NCBI RefSeq assembly: GCF_002160255.1
Contig: NZ_NFKF01000003.1
Coordinates: forward strand, 124,001 to 188,000
Direction of reading: 5' to 3'
Origin: Olsenella sp. An188
GTDB lineage: Bacteria; Actinomycetota; Coriobacteriia; Coriobacteriales; Atopobiaceae
DNA: 64,000 bases
Shown here in pieces: positions 27,521 through 36,083 of this stretch. How positions within the stretch are numbered: the stretch's first letter is position 1; every line of letters starts with the position of its first letter. A program made the position numbers and the translations under genes. The notes under the pieces were generated by a model. That model was not told the origin of the DNA, did no database searches, and saw nothing but the letters and a program-made list of their open reading frames with translations.

Positions 27521-29314
27521 ATGGCGCGCGCGGCGGCCCAGGACTTCTCCTGGAAGCAGTTCCGCGTGATGCTGCGCGTGATCCGCAAGGGCGAGCAGCA
27601 CCTCGACAACACCGGCATGGGCCTCGGCGGGGACGCCGAGGCCACGGGCAAGGGGGTCGCCACCAAGGTGGGGCTCGGCCTGAGGCGCGTTGCCATGGCG
27701 GTCCTCTACCTCATCCTCGCCGGTGCCTTCTTCGCGCTCGGCATCGGCCTGGGCGCGGCGGGCGTCACGCCCTACTCCGCCTTCAGCCTCTCGGTGGTCA
27801 GCCTCGTCACGCTCACGGTGCTCACGGGCGTCTACCAGGCCGTGAACATCCTCTACTTCGTTCGTGACCTCAGCTACTACCTCACGCTGCCCATCTCGGC
27901 CACCACGATCATGTGGGCCAAGCTCACGCACTTCCTGGCCCTCTCCGTGCTCGGCGACCTCATCCTCGTCCCCGTGCCGCTCGGCTGCCTCTTCGCGCAG
28001 AGCGCGCCGGCGCTCACCTGGCCGCTCACCGTCGTGGCCTTCGTGCTGTGCGCGGTGGCGGTCAACCTCGCGCTGGTCATCGTGTGCGTGCCCATCATGC
28101 GCTTCTCGCGCCTCGCGCACGACAAGGACCGCTTCTCGCGGGTCTTCGGCGGCCTCATCGTGGTGCTTGCGCTCGCCATTGGCGTGGGCAGCCAGTTCGC
28201 CCTGCGCGGCGACGGTCTTGCGAGCTTGGCCTCCGGTGCCGACGAGCTGCTCTCCGGCGGCGCTCCCATGGTGGTGATGGGCGTGATCTGCCCGCCCTCG
28301 CTCTTCGTGCGGCAGGCGCTGACCGGGGACGCGCTGGGCGTGGCGAGCGGGCTGGCGCTCATGGTGGCGAGCGTGGCGCTCTACGCGCTCGTCCTCTCCG
28401 CGCTCGCGCGGCGCTGGTACTTCGAGGGGGTCCAGTCGCTCCAGGGCGCGGGCGCCAAGAGCGGCCGCCGCGTGGAGGGCGCCGAGCTCGCGCGCGCCAC
28501 GCGCTCGCGCGGCCAGGTCTCGGCCAATCTCTCCCGTGACTGGAAGACCATGGTCCGCGTGCCCGTGTTCTTCAACCAGTTCGTGCTGAGCTCGCTGCTC
28601 ATGCCGCTCTACTTCGTGGTCATCATGGTGGCGAGCGGTGTCCTCGCGTTCTCGGAGATGGAGCAGGCCGGCGTCTCGGTCCCGTTGCTGCTCGAGCTCG
28701 TGCGGACGGCCACGGCCACCTTCACGCCGGGCAGCCTCGAGCTCGCGTGGTGCGCGGTGGGAGTGCTCGGCTTCTCCATCCTCCTCGGCTTCTCGTCCTA
28801 CACCTTCACGATGGGCGTGAGCCGCGACGGGGACGACTTCTTCTTCCTGCGCGCCCTTCCCATGGACTGGCGCTCCTACCTCGTTGCCAAGTTCGTCTCG
28901 CCGTTCGCGCTCTCCACGGTGCCGATGCTCGTGCTCATGCTGGTGGCGCTCGTGGTGCTCGGCGTTCCCGTCGTGTCCGGCGCCTACCTCGTGCTCGTCT
29001 ACCTGGGGGCCACCGCGACGCTCGGGCTGCTCTCGCTCGGGCTCGGGGCGCGCTTCCCGCGCCTCACCTGGGACAACGAGGCCCAGCTCGTCAAGGGTGG
29101 CGGCGCGACGCTCATGGTCTTCGCGGGACTCGTGGTGGGCGTCGTGGTGATGGCGCTGCCCGCGCTCGCGCTTCTCGCCGGGTGCCTGTGGCTCGTGATC
29201 GAGCCCTGGCTTTGCCTCGTGCTCGCGCTCGTCGCCTTCGTCGCGGAGGGTGCGGCGCTGGCGTGGTGGGTGCTGGGCCCCTGCGCGCGTCACCTCTCCC
29301 GCCTGGAGCGCTAG
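27521..29314 (+). CDS. Large ABC exporter permease
   Basis: 597 residues with about 12 to 14 hydrophobic segments in two halves, separated by a charged loop near residue 310 (GRRVEGAELARATRSRGQ). The layout fits permeases of the ABC-2 class that accompany a single ATPase in Gram-positive bacteria. It starts one base after the ATPase stop. A short cytoplasmic N-terminus (DFSWKQFRVMLRVIRKGEQHLDNTGMGL) precedes the first helix. A similarly built permease is encoded at 31826. Function may be lipid, peptide or drug export. Confidence 0.85.
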   Translation: MARAAAQDFSWKQFRVMLRVIRKGEQHLDNTGMGLGGDAEATGKGVATKVGLGLRRVAMAVLYLILAGAFFALGIGLGAAGVTPYSAFSLSVVSLVTLTVLTGVYQAVNILYFVRDLSYYLTLPISATTIMWAKLTHFLALSVLGDLILVPVPLGCLFAQSAPALTWPLTVVAFVLCAVAVNLALVIVCVPIMRFSRLAHDKDRFSRVFGGLIVVLALAIGVGSQFALRGDGLASLASGADELLSGGAPMVVMGVICPPSLFVRQALTGDALGVASGLALMVASVALYALVLSALARRWYFEGVQSLQGAGAKSGRRVEGAELARATRSRGQVSANLSRDWKTMVRVPVFFNQFVLSSLLMPLYFVVIMVASGVLAFSEMEQAGVSVPLLLELVRTATATFTPGSLELAWCAVGVLGFSILLGFSSYTFTMGVSRDGDDFFFLRALPMDWRSYLVAKFVSPFALSTVPMLVLMLVALVVLGVPVVSGAYLVLVYLGATATLGLLSLGLGARFPRLTWDNEAQLVKGGGATLMVFAGLVVGVVVMALPALALLAGCLWLVIEPWLCLVLALVAFVAEGAALAWWVLGPCARHLSRLER

Positions 29315-29344
29315 CGGAGAGCTCCGCGCGCCCGACGTCGCGAG

Positions 29345-29390
29345 GTGCCCCCTGCCCGAGGCCCTTCTCGCCTCCGTGGGCAGGGGGCAC
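29345..29390. terminator. Bidirectional terminator between convergent permease and DUF1648 genes
   Basis: Perfect 13-bp stem GTGCCCCCTGCCC with a 20-nt loop. The loop itself contains a small GAGGC/GCCTC stem and a CTTCTCGCC motif copy. Confidence 0.75.
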
Positions 29391-29427
29391 GCGTGTGCCT
29401 GGGGCCGGGACGCGCCCTGGATGCGCG

Positions 29428-30540
29428 CTACCCGACGAGCGCCTGGAGGATTGCCACGAACGCCGCGATCGACAGGGCGAGAAGTGCCGTGAGCCCCCAG
29501 GCCCTGGGGTTGCCCCAGTTCATGGCCCAGCCGACGCCAAAGCGCCGCGGCAAGATCACGGCCGGGTCCTCGCGGTTGACGTAGAAGATTCCCGCCTTCC
29601 AGTGCTCGTCGTCATCGAAGTCGAGCGTGCGGGCCGCGGGCGTGTGGCGCAGGAGCCGGGTGCCGGACTGTCCGTAGGCGGCCGACGTGCCCAGGGTCAC
29701 CGCGCACGCGGCTACGCAGACCACGGCGACGCCGACGGCGGCGTGGCCCATGCTGATCACGCCCGCAAACGAGAGCGGCATGAGGGCGATCGACGCCTGG
29801 ACGAGCATGCCGGCGGCGAGCAGCGCCAGGCTCTGCGCCCGGGCGAACGCCCCGTAGGCGAGGGAAGAGGAGGCGGGCGCCTCCGTGGAGACCGGGCGCT
29901 TGCTGCGCCGGATCATCCAGTGCGACGAGGCGAAGGCCCCGCCCAGGAAGAGCTGGATCGCCGCCGGGAACGCAAAGACGACCCACCCCTTTGCGATGGT
30001 GTCGTCGACCTGCCCCGCCGCGTTCATGTGGATGGGGACGACGTCGGGCATGGAGGGGTAGAGCGCTGCCGTCAGCGCGAGCGTGGCGAGAATGACGGGC
30101 AGGTAGAGGAGGTTCCACCAGAGCGAGAGGACCTGCGGGGCGTCCTGCGCGGCGGAGCCCACGACGGCGCTCGCGCGCTCGTGGCGGGCCTGCCACCCCT
30201 CGGCCCGCTTGATGGCGCGCACACGCGAGCGGAAGGCCAGCATCAGCAGGAACCCCGCGAGGGGAAGGGACAGCACCACGGCCGCGAGCCCGACGGGGCT
30301 GGTGCCGGCGAGCGTCCAGGAGAGCGCCACGGCGAGCGCGGAGAGGGCCAGCATCGCGAGTGAGTAGGCGACGCGCATGCGGCGCAGGCGCGGGTCGGCT
30401 TGGGCGACCTCGGGGACGGTGACGGCAAACGCCTCGCGGCGGCGCGTGAGCCACGGCACGAGGGCGAAGGTGGCCCCGGTGAGCAGGGTGATGAGCGCCA
30501 TCATGGTGCGCCCGGTCAGGGAGACGAGCTCGGGTGACAT
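29428..30540 (-). CDS. DUF1648 domain membrane protein
   Basis: 370 residues with about eight hydrophobic segments. The central YPSMPDVVPIHMNAAGQVDDTIAKGWVVFAFP is the DUF1648 signature (Pro-x-x-Val-Pro-x-His), shared with SdpI-type immunity proteins. The C-terminal HWKAGIFYVNREDPAVILPRRFGVGWAMNWGNPRAW matches a DUF5808-like tail. It lies two bases downstream of a YtrA-type GntR regulator. Such GntR/DUF1648 pairs are common in Firmicutes, and a role in envelope stress or signal-peptide immunity is inferred. Start at 30540 beside GAGGGG. Confidence 0.87.
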   Translation of the reverse strand: MSPELVSLTGRTMMALITLLTGATFALVPWLTRRREAFAVTVPEVAQADPRLRRMRVAYSLAMLALSALAVALSWTLAGTSPVGLAAVVLSLPLAGFLLMLAFRSRVRAIKRAEGWQARHERASAVVGSAAQDAPQVLSLWWNLLYLPVILATLALTAALYPSMPDVVPIHMNAAGQVDDTIAKGWVVFAFPAAIQLFLGGAFASSHWMIRRSKRPVSTEAPASSSLAYGAFARAQSLALLAAGMLVQASIALMPLSFAGVISMGHAAVGVAVVCVAACAVTLGTSAAYGQSGTRLLRHTPAARTLDFDDDEHWKAGIFYVNREDPAVILPRRFGVGWAMNWGNPRAWGLTALLALSIAAFVAILQALVG

Positions 30541-30542
30541 GG

Positions 30543-30929
30543 TCAGGCCCCCTCGGGGAGGTCGGAGGCCGCGCGCAGCGCCGCCTCGACGAACGCGGCC
30601 CGCGTGCCCCCGGACGCCTTGAACTCCACGGCGAGCCTCCCGAGCTCCTCGTCGAGCGCCGCCTCGTCCATGCCGGCGGCCGGGTCCGCGGGGGCGTCCG
30701 CAACGTAGGCGCCGCGCCGGCCGAGCATGATGACGTACCCCTCGTCGCGCAGGGTCGCGTATGCCTTGTTGACGGTGTGCAGGTTGATGCCCAGGTCCTC
30801 CGCGAGCGAGCGCACGGAGGGCAGGGGGTCGCCGGGGCGCAGCTCGCCCGCGGCTATCCCCGCGATGACCTGGGCCCGCAGCTGCAGATACAGCGGGGTC
30901 TCGGAGAGCTTGTCCACGGTTATGACCAT
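30543..30929 (-). CDS. GntR family regulator, YtrA subfamily
   Basis: 128 residues. A winged helix-turn-helix (LYLQLRAQVIAGIAAGELRPGDPLPSVRSLAEDLGINLHTVNKAYATL, about 13-62) and a short helical tail with no effector domain are diagnostic of the YtrA subfamily, which usually controls neighbouring ABC transporter genes. It is divergent from an ABC ATPase gene and co-directional with the DUF1648 gene, and likely represses both. AGAAGAGC precedes the ATG. Confidence 0.92.
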   Translation of the reverse strand: MVITVDKLSETPLYLQLRAQVIAGIAAGELRPGDPLPSVRSLAEDLGINLHTVNKAYATLRDEGYVIMLGRRGAYVADAPADPAAGMDEAALDEELGRLAVEFKASGGTRAAFVEAALRAASDLPEGA

Positions 30930-30970
30930 GAGGGTCGCTCTTCTCGCCGGCGTGTTCTTGTTCTATGGGA

Positions 30971-31004
30971 ACTATAGCAGACGTCCGCGAAGTGTGGTAT
31001 ACCA
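30971..31004. promoter_or_regulatory. Divergent promoter with TGGTATACCA operator
   Basis: A perfect 10-bp palindrome TGGTATACCA at 30995-31004 and a minus-strand TATAGT -10 at 30976-30971, between the GntR and ABC genes. TATACC-type dyads are common for YtrA-family repressors, and a related dyad lies ahead of the second YtrA gene at 41632. Confidence 0.6.
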
Positions 31005-31079
31005 TCGCATCATCTGTTCTATTCCAGATAGAGCAGAGAGGCGTTGGCGGGGAGGGCCCCGCCGCGAAAGGAGGAAGCG

Positions 31080-31823
31080 ATGGCGCGTCCCATTCTGGAG
31101 GTCGAGCACTTCACGAAGCGCTACGGCGACAAGGTCGCGGTTCGTGACGTCTCCCTGACGGTCGAGGCCGGGGACATCCTCGGGTTCATCGGGCACAACG
31201 GCGCGGGAAAGACCACGCTCATCCGCTCGGTGGTGGGCGCCCAGCCGGCGAGCGGCGGGCAGGTCCGCGTGTGCGGGGCGGACGTCGCGCGCGAGCCCGT
31301 GGCGGCCAAGCGCCGCCTGGCCTACGTCCCCGACAACCCCGACGTCTACGAGTTCATGACGGGCATCCAGTACCTCGACTTCATGGCCGACGTCTTTGGG
31401 GTGGACGCGGCCACGCGGCGCGCGCGTATCGCGGAGCTCGCCGAGCGGCTCGAGCTCACGTCCGCGCTCGGCGACCTCGCGGGCAGCTACTCCCACGGGA
31501 TGCGGCAGAAGCTCGTCCTCGTGGGGGCGCTGCTGCACGACCCGGATCTGCTCGTTCTCGACGAGCCCTTCGTGGGTCTCGACCCCGCCGCGTCCCATGA
31601 GCTCAAGGCGCTCCTGCGCGAGCGCGCCGAGGCGGGCGGGGCGGTGTTCTTCTCGTCCCACGTACTCGAGGTCGTGGAGCGCCTCTGCGACCGGGTCGCC
31701 GTGATTCGCGCGGGTGAGCTCGTGGCCCTGGGGCCCACCGACGAGGTGTGCGGCAGCGAGTCGCTCGAGGACGTGTTCCTCGAGCTCGTCGAGGGCTCGC
31801 GCGACGAGAGGGGAGGTCGGTAG
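31080..31823 (+). CDS. ABC transporter ATP-binding protein
   Basis: 247 residues. Walker A GHNGAGKTT (about residues 39-47), signature YSHGMRQKLVL, Walker B LLVLDEPFVGLD and H-loop FSSHVLEV. It is an ABC-2 type exporter ATPase, partner of the permease two bases downstream, and under probable control of the divergent YtrA regulator. AAAGGAGGAAGCG precedes the ATG. Confidence 0.93.
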   Translation: MARPILEVEHFTKRYGDKVAVRDVSLTVEAGDILGFIGHNGAGKTTLIRSVVGAQPASGGQVRVCGADVAREPVAAKRRLAYVPDNPDVYEFMTGIQYLDFMADVFGVDAATRRARIAELAERLELTSALGDLAGSYSHGMRQKLVLVGALLHDPDLLVLDEPFVGLDPAASHELKALLRERAEAGGAVFFSSHVLEVVERLCDRVAVIRAGELVALGPTDEVCGSESLEDVFLELVEGSRDERGGR

Positions 31824-31825
31824 CG

Positions 31826-33466
31826 ATGGGTGACTTCGGGAGGCTGGTCGCGCTCCAGGCGCGCTCGCTCGCATGGGGACTCGTGGGCCGCGGGCACGGC
31901 GGGAGGGCGCGGGCGCTTGGCGTCGCGCTCGGCGCGCTCGCGCTCTCGGGGCTCGCCGTCGCCTACCTGTACCTGACGGGAAGTGGGCTCGTGGCGCTGG
32001 GGCTCGCGCAGGCGATCCCGGCGCTCGCGGCCCTCGCGGGCTCGCTCGCAGGCGTGGCCTTTGCGTTCATGAAGGCCAACGGCACCCTCTTCGGCCTGCG
32101 CGACTACGACTTCGTGGCGGCCCTGCCGGTTCCCACAGCCGTTGTCGTGCTCGCGCGCATGGCAACGCTCCTCGGCAGCGGCGTGGCGCTCTCCTTGATC
32201 GTCTCCGCGCCGCTCTACGTCGCCTACTTCGGCGCGGTGCCGGCGGGTGCGCAGGCGCTCGCGTGCGCCGTCCTGGGGACGCTCGTCGCACCGCTCGCCC
32301 CGGTCGCCGTCGCGTCGCTCGCCGCCTTCGGCGTCTCCGCCGCGGCGGCGCGCTTCCGTCACGCGGGCGTGGCCTACCTGGTCCTCTCGCTCGCGCTCGT
32401 GGTCGCGATCGTCGTGGGGTCCGCGGTGCTCGGCGCGGAGGCGGGAGACATGGACGCCGACGCGCTCGTCGCCGCGGCGGGCGGCGCGGCGGCGCTCCTG
32501 AGCTCGTCGGTCGAGGCCGCCTACCCGCCGGCGGCGTGGCTCGCCGCGGCCGTGACGCACGGCTCGTGGGCCGGCCTCGCGGCGTTTCTCGGCACGTCGG
32601 CCCTTGTGTGCGCGGCCACGGCCGCGCTCGTGACGCGCCTCTACCCGCGGATGGGCGGCACGGTCTCCGTGCGCGGCGGCCGCTCGTTCAGCGCGAGCGG
32701 GATCCGGGGGAGGGTCGCCTCCCCGCTCGGGGCGCTCGTCATCAAGGAGCTTCGCCGCGTGGCCACGCTGCCGACCTATGCGCTCAACTGCTGCGTCGGG
32801 CTCGTGCTCATGGTGGTGCTGGCGGCGGCCCTGGGGGTGGTGGGGCTCGAGGGCCTGCTCACCTCCGGGGCGATCGACGGCGTGGACGTGACGGCCGAGC
32901 AGGCGGCCGCGATCTCGGTCCCGGTGTGTGCGGCGCTTCCGTGGGCCTTTGGCTTCTGCGCGGCGATGTCGCTCACGGCGGCCCCGTCCGTCTCGCTCGA
33001 GGGGCGCTCCGCGTGGGTGATGGCGTCGCTTCCGCTCGCGCGGCGCACGGTGCTCGGTGCAAAGCTGCTGGCGAACCTGGTGCTCGGCGGGGCCGCCATC
33101 GCCGTCTCCACGGCGGTCCTTCTCGCCTGCGGGAGGGTGGGCGTGACGTGCGCCCTCGAGTGCGCCGTGGTCGCGACGGGGATGCTCGCGGGCCTTTCCG
33201 GCCTCACGATCACGCTCGACGCGCGGCGCCCCAACTTCGGCTTCTCCTCGCCCAACGAGGTCGTCAAGCGCGGGTTTCCCATGATGGTGGGCGTCATGGG
33301 CGGCCTGGTCGTCTCGTTTGGGTGCGCCTTCGCGGCGTTTCTCGCCAGCTCCTCGCTCGGGCAGCTCGCGGCAGACGCCCTTAACGTGGGGGTGCCCGCG
33401 CTGGTTGCCGTCGCGGGCATGGCGGCGTTTCTGCGCGAGACGAACGACGAGCACGTCTACGCGTAG
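31826..33466 (+). CDS. ABC exporter permease
   Basis: 546 residues with about 12 hydrophobic helices and very high Ala/Leu/Val content. The segment AFAFMKANGTLFGLRDYDFVAALPVP near residue 75 and a second-half SLEGRSAWVMASLPLARRTVLGAKLLANL resemble permeases of bacterial ABC-2 exporters in the same class as the protein at 27521. It is co-transcribed with the ATPase and followed by a 9-bp stem at 33477. No substrate clue. Confidence 0.85.
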   Translation: MGDFGRLVALQARSLAWGLVGRGHGGRARALGVALGALALSGLAVAYLYLTGSGLVALGLAQAIPALAALAGSLAGVAFAFMKANGTLFGLRDYDFVAALPVPTAVVVLARMATLLGSGVALSLIVSAPLYVAYFGAVPAGAQALACAVLGTLVAPLAPVAVASLAAFGVSAAAARFRHAGVAYLVLSLALVVAIVVGSAVLGAEAGDMDADALVAAAGGAAALLSSSVEAAYPPAAWLAAAVTHGSWAGLAAFLGTSALVCAATAALVTRLYPRMGGTVSVRGGRSFSASGIRGRVASPLGALVIKELRRVATLPTYALNCCVGLVLMVVLAAALGVVGLEGLLTSGAIDGVDVTAEQAAAISVPVCAALPWAFGFCAAMSLTAAPSVSLEGRSAWVMASLPLARRTVLGAKLLANLVLGGAAIAVSTAVLLACGRVGVTCALECAVVATGMLAGLSGLTITLDARRPNFGFSSPNEVVKRGFPMMVGVMGGLVVSFGCAFAAFLASSSLGQLAADALNVGVPALVAVAGMAAFLRETNDEHVYA

Positions 33467-33476
33467 GCGCACGGGC

Positions 33477-33504
33477 GAGGGGCGGCCACGCATGACCGCC
33501 CCTC
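33477..33504. terminator. Bidirectional terminator
   Basis: Perfect 9-bp stem GAGGGGCGG with a 10-nt loop between the convergent permease and glucokinase genes. Confidence 0.7.
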
Positions 33505-33534
33505 GGCGTGTTCCCCGTGCGTGTCCGGGCGGGC

Positions 33535-34287
33535 CTACCTGCGCGAGGCGGCAAAGGCGGCCGCTCCGACGATGCCTGCGTCGTTGAGCAGCGTCGCGGG
33601 ATAGACGGGCGTCTCCACCTCGAGGTACGGGAAGAACTTCTCGTGCCGCTTGCTCACGCCGCCGCCTATGACAAAGGCCTCGGGGCTGAGGTAGAACTCG
33701 AGGAGGCGCAGGTACTTGGTCAGGCGCTTGCCCCACTTCTTCCAGCTGAGGTCCTCGCGCTGGCGGGCGGAGTCGGCCGCCAGCCGCTCGGCGTCCTCGC
33801 CGTGCTTGCCCATGGTGAGGTGGCCGAGCTCGCTGTTGGGCACGAGCACCCCGTCCATGACGAGCGCGGTCCCGATGCCGGTTCCCAGCGTGACGGTGAC
33901 CACGAGCCCGCGGTGGCGGCGCGCCTCGCCGTAGAGGCTCTCGGCAAGGCCGGCCGCGTCGGCGTCGTTGACCACGTGGACGGGGCGCCGGCACGCCTCG
34001 GAGAGCTTGGCGGTTATGTCGACGCCCACCCAGGACTGGTCGAGGTTGGCCATGAAGCCGATGGGCCGGCCGGGGTGGACCGGCGCCGGGAAGGCAACGC
34101 CCACCGGCACGGACGCGTCCACCTCAAAGTGGTCGAGCAGCTGAGAGACGATCTGCGAGACCGCCTCGGGCGTGGACTCCTCTGGGGTGGGGGTGCGCAG
34201 GCGCTCTGCCGCAAAGCGGCCGCGCTCAAGGTCGACGGGCGCCCCCTTGATGCCGGACCCACCGATGTCGATGCCAAAAGCGTCCAT
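33535..34287 (-). CDS. ppgK: Polyphosphate glucokinase (ROK family)
   Basis: 250 residues, the usual PpgK length. The phosphate motif GIDIGGSGIKGAPVDL is at residues 5-20. NDADAAGLAE holds the catalytic aspartate, and TLGTGIGTALVMDG and the C-terminal FVIGGGVSKRHEKFF are ROK features. SWKKWGKRLTKYLRLLEF is typical of actinobacterial polyphosphate-dependent enzymes. It phosphorylates glucose with polyphosphate or ATP, feeding glycolysis. The conventional ROK zinc-cysteine motif is absent, as in other PpgK proteins. Confidence 0.94.
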   Translation of the reverse strand: MDAFGIDIGGSGIKGAPVDLERGRFAAERLRTPTPEESTPEAVSQIVSQLLDHFEVDASVPVGVAFPAPVHPGRPIGFMANLDQSWVGVDITAKLSEACRRPVHVVNDADAAGLAESLYGEARRHRGLVVTVTLGTGIGTALVMDGVLVPNSELGHLTMGKHGEDAERLAADSARQREDLSWKKWGKRLTKYLRLLEFYLSPEAFVIGGGVSKRHEKFFPYLEVETPVYPATLLNDAGIVGAAAFAASRR

Positions 34288-34405
34288 GCCGTGCCTCCCG
34301 TTCCCTCGTGCGGACAGCTGGCAAAACTGTAGGACGCGCGGGTGCGGCCGCGGGCGAGAAGAACCCCGTGCGGCGGCGATGGGACGGCCAGCGTGCGGCG
34401 GACGG

Positions 34406-35110
34406 CTACGCCCGGACCTTGAGGGACTGCAGGTACGCCCTCTGCTCGGGCGTCACGCGGCGGCTCTCGCGCGCCTTCTGCAGCGACTTGTTGTGCGTCC
34501 ACGCGTCCAGGCGCGGCGGGCGCGCCTCAAAGAGCGGAAGCGTCGCCTCGCCCTGGCGTATCAGGGCGTACGAGAAGTACCAGGCGCGTGCCATGTTGAC
34601 GTAGTACTCCGGGCGGTCAATGTCTGCGACGAGCTGCAGCTGGCTCGGCTCGAAGGCGTCGCCCAGAAAGAGCGACATGAGCGTGGTCACGCCGAAGCGC
34701 ACCACGTACTCGGGACTCTCAGGCGCGACCCACGAGCGGATTCTCTCGATCGTGGCGTCCAGGTCTCGCCCGAGGGCGCCCACGCGGATGAGGTCGCACG
34801 TGGCCCAGTTGTCCACGTGGGGGAGAAACGCCTCCAGCAGGCAGAACGCCTCCTCCGGCGTCCTGGCGAGAAGCCCGATGAGCTCGGCGTGGAGGTTCAT
34901 CTCGTCATAGGTGGCGTGCGGCAGATGCGCCGCCACGAAGGCATGCGCCTCGTCCGGGCGCCTTCGTGCGAGCTCGCGGGCGTAGCGGCGCAGCGCGGGC
35001 GTGCGCACGCCGAGGATGCGCCCCGCCTCGACCGTGGGGACGAGCCTGGCCTGGAAGTCGCGATAGGCCGGGTCCGCCAGCGCGGCGAGCTCCTCTCGGA
35101 TGGTCGGCAT
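34406..35110 (-). CDS. DNA alkylation repair protein (AlkC/AlkD-like HEAT-repeat fold)
   Basis: 234 residues, almost all alpha-helical. ILGVRTPALRRYARELAR, HLPHATYDEMNLHAELIGLL, FLPHVDNWATCDLI, EYVVRFGVTTLMSLFL and YYVNMARAWYFSYALI, followed by KSLQKARESRRVTPEQR, match the DNA alkylation repair (AlkD) family that removes alkylated bases. The DNW and the arginine-rich terminal helix are typical. The 118-bp gap to the glucokinase gene contains one GGCGAGAAGAACC motif at 34353. Confidence 0.9.
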   Translation of the reverse strand: MPTIREELAALADPAYRDFQARLVPTVEAGRILGVRTPALRRYARELARRRPDEAHAFVAAHLPHATYDEMNLHAELIGLLARTPEEAFCLLEAFLPHVDNWATCDLIRVGALGRDLDATIERIRSWVAPESPEYVVRFGVTTLMSLFLGDAFEPSQLQLVADIDRPEYYVNMARAWYFSYALIRQGEATLPLFEARPPRLDAWTHNKSLQKARESRRVTPEQRAYLQSLKVRA

Positions 35111-35180
35111 GGAGGCCCCTTCCGACTGCGGATGGTAGACCCATCTTAGGTTGCTTCGTGGCGATGCGCCCTTGTCGAGG

Positions 35181-35201
35181 ATACATACCTTTGGTATGTT
35201 T
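35181..35201. promoter_or_regulatory. TetR operator 1
   Basis: Inverted repeat ACATACC-TTT-GGTATGT (35183-35199), 29 bp upstream of the TetR start codon. The same 9-3-9 dyad recurs ahead of the MFS gene at 36052. Confidence 0.75.
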
Positions 35202-35229
35202 ATTCTGGCGAGAAGGACGGAGGTCCCCC

Positions 35230-35988
35230 ATGGCGCGCAACAAGTATCCGGAGGAGACGGTCCGGCGCATCCTGGACGTGGCCGAGGAGCTCTTCATGAC
35301 CCGCGGCTACGAGCGGACCACGATGGCCGACATCGTGGGCGGTCTCGGCGGGCTCACCAAAGGGGCCGTCTACCATCACTTCAAGAGCAAGGACGAGGTA
35401 TTCGAGGCGGTGTTCGAGCGGGCCAACCGGCCCGTCGTGGAGCGCTCCGACGCGATCGTCGCCGACCCCTCGCTCACGGGCCTCGAGAAGCTCCGCGCGC
35501 TCGACGAGGCGTCCGCGTCCGGCCCCTCCGCGGAGATGTGGGCCGCGATGCGCCCGTCGGCCGACCCCGTGAAGAGCGCGCGCATCCTCGCGCGCGAGTA
35601 CCAGGACGTGCTCGAAACCGCGCACGCCTACGTGGAGCCGGCCATCCGCGAGGGCGTGGAGGACGGGTCCATCCGCTGCGAGCACCCCCGCGAGACGGCG
35701 GAGGTCCTGCTCGTGATTGCCAACCTGTGGATGGTGCCGCTGTTCAACCCGGTTGCCTCGGAGGAGGAGTTTGCGGCGCGCGTGGAGGTCTTCCTCAAGG
35801 TGGCGCAGGCGCTTGGGATAGACCTTGTGGACTGGGAGTCCATCGACCCCTCGCGCGTGATTCGCGACGCGTGGGCGCCCTTTTCGGGGCAGGGGGAGCA
35901 AGATACGTCTGAGGCGTCTGGGGCGGGGGAGGAAACCGCCGGTGGCGCACGTGAAATGCAACCGGGGGTTGGTGGTGGCAACCGCTAG
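35230..35988 (+). CDS. TetR family transcriptional regulator
   Basis: 252 residues. The N-terminal TetR helix-turn-helix is clear: KYPEETVRRILDVAEELFMTRGYERTTMADIVGGL...TKGAVYHHFKSKDEVFEAVFE (about 5-62). The helical remainder would bind an inducer. The last 35 residues are Gly/Glu-rich and probably disordered. ATG preceded by GGAGGTCCCCC. It lies 95 bp upstream of an MFS exporter gene that carries a matching operator, so it probably autoregulates and represses the exporter. Confidence 0.93.
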   Translation: MARNKYPEETVRRILDVAEELFMTRGYERTTMADIVGGLGGLTKGAVYHHFKSKDEVFEAVFERANRPVVERSDAIVADPSLTGLEKLRALDEASASGPSAEMWAAMRPSADPVKSARILAREYQDVLETAHAYVEPAIREGVEDGSIRCEHPRETAEVLLVIANLWMVPLFNPVASEEEFAARVEVFLKVAQALGIDLVDWESIDPSRVIRDAWAPFSGQGEQDTSEASGAGEETAGGAREMQPGVGGGNR

Positions 35989-36051
35989 ACGCCCGTATCG
36001 TGACACCTGGGCGAAGGAGAGCCGCCTCGTGCGGCTTCCTTTCGAGCCAAT

Positions 36052-36072
36052 ATACATACCAACCGCATGTAT
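36052..36072. promoter_or_regulatory. TetR operator 2
   Basis: ATACATACC-AAC-CGCATGTAT, with the same 9-3-9 spacing as the site at 35181 and two mismatches in the right arm. It ends 11 bp before the MFS start codon, overlapping where a ribosome or RNA polymerase would bind. Confidence 0.68.
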
Positions 36073-36083
36073 GAAAGGGGAAG

